From positions 1 through 14,882 of the forward strand of contig CAKSFT010000015.1 in the NCBI GenBank assembly GCA_934454145.1: a stretch of 14,882 nt of DNA. The letters are read 5' to 3'. Within the stretch, counting starts at the first letter, position 1. The number at the start of each line of letters is the position of its first letter. The position numbers were made by a program, and so were the translations under genes. Below, piece after piece: positions 12,039-14,882 of this stretch. This DNA comes from an uncultured Clostridia bacterium (lineage in GTDB: Bacteria > Bacillota > Clostridia > UBA1381). The notes under the pieces are model-generated. The model made no database searches, was not told the DNA's origin, and was given only the letters and a program-made list of their open reading frames with translations.

Positions 12039-14001
12039 TTATTCGCTGTCTGTTTGGATAGTATTTTCACTTGCCCATACAATCCCGGAAAGCACAAAGC
12101 ATACGCACGGCAGTGCGACTCCGTTGCCCCACAATTTATACTCTGCCGAATCGGAGTGCGGATTTCTAAGCCACTTTACAATCTGCTTGTCGGTTTTCGG
12201 CTTTTTTGATGTTCCCATAGCCTTTCGGTGTGTTTCAAACACATCTTTCCAAAATGAAATGTCCTCATCTGTCGGGTTTTCCGTTTCAAGGTTTTTACAC
12301 CAACCGTCCGGAAAACCTTGCAGCCTTGCACATTCGGTGGGGGTGAGCCTGCGCACTATGTATTCGGCATTATCATCTGTATCGTTTATCATAGGCGGAT
12401 CTTTATAATCGGTGGCAACGAGCATATTTGCAAGCTCCTTTTCAGCATTCGTAAAAAAAAGATGCCTTTGAACTTGAATATGTCGGCGCCGCAACAGCGC
12501 CCGGTCCTTTTGCCACCATTGTCGGCTGAACCTCTTGCTTGACCGCAAATGAATATTTCGCATTCTGTCCTTGATTGAAAGCCGCTCTGTCAATTCCGTA
12601 TGCAACAGCGTGTTTATCGGTTGCGTTGAGCGTAAACGATACATCTTCATTTATGCCATTACCTTGCGGACCGTTTTCCTCCTTGCGGCCTATCATTGAG
12701 CCTTGAACACATACTGCCATGCCGCCTTGGTTACATGATGGATTTCCGCAGTTCGCGTCAAGGCATCGTGATGTGTCAGTCTCATAAAAACCGCTGTGCG
12801 GATTATCCGATTTCATGGAATTGCTGTCTTTGGAGCATATTCCGTATACAACCGCAACACCGCCTTGATTGGAATCCGGTGCATTGCCGCCGGTGTCGAT
12901 TGTTCTCGCAACATCGGTTTCATAGCAATTCTGCCTTGCGTTTTTTGTACCTTCAGAAGTAAACCGCACATCATAGCATTGTTCCACCACAAACGGCTGA
13001 TTGTTTCCGCCTGTGCCGTAGGTCGCAATCACTGTCGGTGCGGTATCGAGCGGTCCCTTAAATCTTGTATCCTGTCCGTGGTTTTCATAGACAGCCGCCG
13101 GGACAGCACCTGCTCGCAGTGTCGGGGACACTTCTTTTTCAAAACCTATCGGCCTTGCTTTTGCCGAATGTTCCGTGCAAAATCCCGCTGATTCCATAAC
13201 ACAGGGCGGATGGTGTGCCTCGGCACGGAGTGTTGCCGTTACATTTTGGGTTACATCCATTCTGTTTCCGCCTTGGTCGTTCAGACACGCTGCGCCTGTT
13301 TCTCCAAAGCCGTTTTGAGTATCTTTGGCAGTTCTTTGCCACGGGAAGCTGCCCTTTTTAGAATACCTTGACACGCCCTCTGACTCAAATAATATTTTAC
13401 CGGCACATTGACTTCTAAAATCTGCGACAAGGTAGATGCGTTTTCTTCGTTGGGGGACTCCCCAGTATTGAGCGTCGAAAACTCTCCATGCGACTGAGTA
13501 ATCGTCTGCCACGATTTCTCCGGCATTCGGCCATTTCTCATATCAAGGAATATCAGCTTTATCTTCTTTGACGGAGCAGATACTTTCAAGGACGGCTTTG
13601 AAGTCCTCGCCGCCGTTTGACGAGAATGCTCCGGGCACATTTTCCCACACGATAAATCTCGGATATTTTCCATTTGTTTTATCCCTCATTTCCTTTACAA
13701 TTCGTATCGCCTCATAAAAGAGGTTTGAACGGCTGCCGTCAAGACCGGCTCTTTTGCCCGCAATAGACATATCCTGGCATGGCGAGCCGAATGTGATAAT
13801 ATCCACGGGCGGAAGTTTTTCGCCGCTAAGCGCAGATACATCACCGTAATGTTTTACAAACGGCATTCGTTTTGTGGTAACTCTTATGGCAAACGGCTCA
13901 ATCTCGGAACTCCATACGGGAGTGATTCCGCATAAAAGTCCGCCCAGGGGAAAACCGCCGCTGCCGTCAAACAAACTTCCGAGGGTTAATTTATCCTTCA
14001 T
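12039..14001 (-). pseudogene. C5-cytosine DNA methyltransferase, disrupted by a TGA and a frameshift
   Basis: All core C5-methyltransferase motifs are present in order but in three blocks. Block 1 (14001-13546) has motif I 'LFDGSGGFPLGG', catalytic Cys75 in 'GSPCQDMS' and 'WENVPG' (120-122), and ends at TGA 13543-13545. Block 2 resumes in the same frame with 'YEKWPNAGEI', then 'QRRKRIYLVADF' (motif VIII) and a long repeat-rich variable region. Block 3 follows a +1 shift at an 8-T run (12453-12460) with 'TPTECARLQGFPDGW' (motif IX) and 'LWGNGVALP' (motif X). Relatives would read Arg where TGA stands (CGA to TGA) and seven T in the run. The ATG overlaps the upstream methylase by 11 nt. It would methylate cytosine to protect phage DNA; as read it makes only 152 residues. 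Confidence 0.9.
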
Positions 14002-14882
14002 CAGCCGCCACCTCCAAATACTTCAGCGTCACACCGGCTCTTGTCACGGACACATTGTCCGATGTTCCGACCTGTTCGATGTATCTTTTTATGATTACAT
14101 CGCAGAATTTTTCATCAAGCTCGATTGTTCTTGCAATTCTGTCGGTCTGCTCACAGGCAATCAGTGTACTTCCGCTGCCGCCGAACGGATCGAGAACAAG
14201 ACAGTTGCTCATTGACGAATTCATAATCGGATATGCAAGGAGCGGTATCGGTTTCATTGTGGGATGGTCGCCGTTTTTCTTCGGCTTGTCAAATTCCCAT
14301 ATGGTCGATTCTTTTCTGCCCGTGTACCATTGGTGCTTGCCTTTCTTTTTCCAGCCGAACAGTATCGGTTCGTGCTGCCACTGATACGGCGAGCGTCCGA
14401 GTACAAGGCTCTGCTTTTTCCAAATGCAAGTACCGGAAAGATAGAACCCTGCGTCCTTAAATGCCTTTCTGAAGTTCAAACCCTCGGTATCGGCATGGAA
14501 CACATAAATGCTTGCATCGTCCGCCATGCATTTTTCTGTATTTGAAAATGCATCAAAAAGGAAATTGTAAAACTTATCATCTTCCATATTATCATTTTTA
14601 ATCTTCCCGGCTGAACCCTCATAGTTGACATTATACGGTGGGTCGGTAATCACAAGATTGACTTTTTCATCGCCGAGGAGCATATCATATGTTTCAGCCA
14701 ATGTGCTGTCGCCGCACACAAGTCTGTGTCTGCCAAGCTGCCAGACATCTCCGAGTTTCGTGATTGTAGGATTCTGCAGCTCGGCATCCACATCAAAATC
14801 ATCATCCTTGATTTTATCTTGGATGGTGTCTTTGAACAAATCATCTATTTCCGCAGCGTCAAAACCGGTGAGAGATACATCG
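13991..14882 (-). CDS. DNA amino-methyltransferase (DPPY type), N-terminus beyond the right edge
   Basis: The frame is open from the right window edge to TAA 13991, 297 codons, with no true start inside. Order of landmarks: 'LGDVWQLGRHRLVCGDS', catalytic 'DPPYNVNY' (near 14644), 'KKQSLVLGRSPYQWQHEPIL', then 'HPTMKPIPLLAYPI' and the SAM-binding 'LDPFGGSGSTLIACEQT'. The catalytic motif precedes the SAM motif, as in beta-class enzymes, and DPPY suggests N6-adenine methylation, with N4-cytosine possible. Just before the visible part is 'SLTGFDAAEIDDLF', typical of phage methylases that carry an N-terminal ParB-like domain; that domain would lie outside the window. No break is seen in this part, unlike the next gene. 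Probable role: protecting phage DNA from host restriction. Confidence 0.92.
   Translation of the reverse strand, partial: DVSLTGFDAAEIDDLFKDTIQDKIKDDDFDVDAELQNPTITKLGDVWQLGRHRLVCGDSTLAETYDMLLGDEKVNLVITDPPYNVNYEGSAGKIKNDNMEDDKFYNFLFDAFSNTEKCMADDASIYVFHADTEGLNFRKAFKDAGFYLSGTCIWKKQSLVLGRSPYQWQHEPILFGWKKKGKHQWYTGRKESTIWEFDKPKKNGDHPTMKPIPLLAYPIMNSSMSNCLVLDPFGGSGSTLIACEQTDRIARTIELDEKFCDVIIKRYIEQVGTSDNVSVTRAGVTLKYLEVAADEG

Noticed and set aside
12453..12460. Programmed frameshift in the methyltransferase T8 run
   Set aside because: No stimulatory element was recognised, the family is not known for frameshifting, and an upstream TGA already breaks the gene.
12039..12650. A separate 203-codon gene at the end of the methylase
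   Set aside because: Its first about 65 residues are out-of-frame translation of the repeat region; only from about 12452 onward is it homologous, as the frameshifted C-terminus of the methyltransferase.
12318..13191. Several plus-strand and off-frame open frames of 70-130 codons over the methylase repeat region
   Set aside because: They overlap clearly homologous methyltransferase sequence and arise from its repetitive, low-stop composition; none has a start signal or family resemblance.
12483..13287. Repeat region as CRISPR or a diversity-generating retroelement target
   Set aside because: The repeats are protein-level and imperfect, without identical DNA repeats or spacers, and no template repeat or reverse transcriptase is in the window.
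9327..14001. Alternative genetic code (TAG or TGA read as sense) to explain the interrupted terminase and methyltransferase
   Set aside because: TAG ends the PIN toxin and the chaperone extension, and TGA ends the capsid, post-capsid, head-closure and gp10-like genes. One code would have to recode both stops, and the third break in the methylase is a frameshift.

Overview
This window is part of a temperate, contractile-tailed (myophage-type) prophage from a Firmicute, most likely a gut Clostridia-type host. Evidence for the host type is the moderate GC, strong AGGAGG-type ribosome binding sites, and head and tail genes of the HK97 / PBSX (Xkd) style. Every supported gene lies on the minus strand, so the order below runs from high to low coordinates, which is the direction of transcription.

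Right end (about 14.9-12.0 kb): two DNA methyltransferase genes overlap. The first is a DPPY-type amino-methyltransferase cut by the window edge. The second is a C5-cytosine methyltransferase with a repeat-rich variable domain, broken by an in-frame TGA and by a T-homopolymer frameshift. Next comes a small accessory block (about 12.0-11.1 kb): a zinc-ribbon gene with two homopolymer indels, then two intact small genes. Promoter-like sites precede the block, and two consecutive intrinsic terminators close it.

Packaging (11.1-9.3 kb): the terminase genes are damaged. The N-terminal two thirds of a P27-type small subunit is fused to a large subunit that lacks its N-terminus, and an in-frame amber codon lies shortly after the junction. 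Between terminase and portal sits a self-contained RelB/DinJ-PIN toxin-antitoxin module with its own promoter, operator-like inverted repeat and terminator (a moron).

Head (8.4-3.4 kb): portal, ClpP-like prohead protease, HK97 major capsid protein, a small post-capsid protein, head-tail connector, head-closure protein, HK97-gp10-like protein and tail terminator follow in a tightly overlapping operon. Tail (3.3 kb to left edge): sheath, tube, XkdN-like tail assembly chaperone and the start of the tape measure protein. The chaperone has a textbook -1 frameshift signal (A AAA AAC, 8-nt spacer, 10-bp stem-loop) that would add a 58-residue C-terminal extension.

The structural genes look intact, apart from an odd leader before the sheath gene. 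The methylase, zinc-ribbon and terminase genes carry at least six separate lesions. The simplest reading is a decaying prophage that could still build heads and tails but is unlikely to package DNA. Homopolymer sequencing error could explain the indels but not the nonsense codons or the terminase deletion-fusion. No tRNA, rRNA, CRISPR, insertion sequence or integrase was seen.
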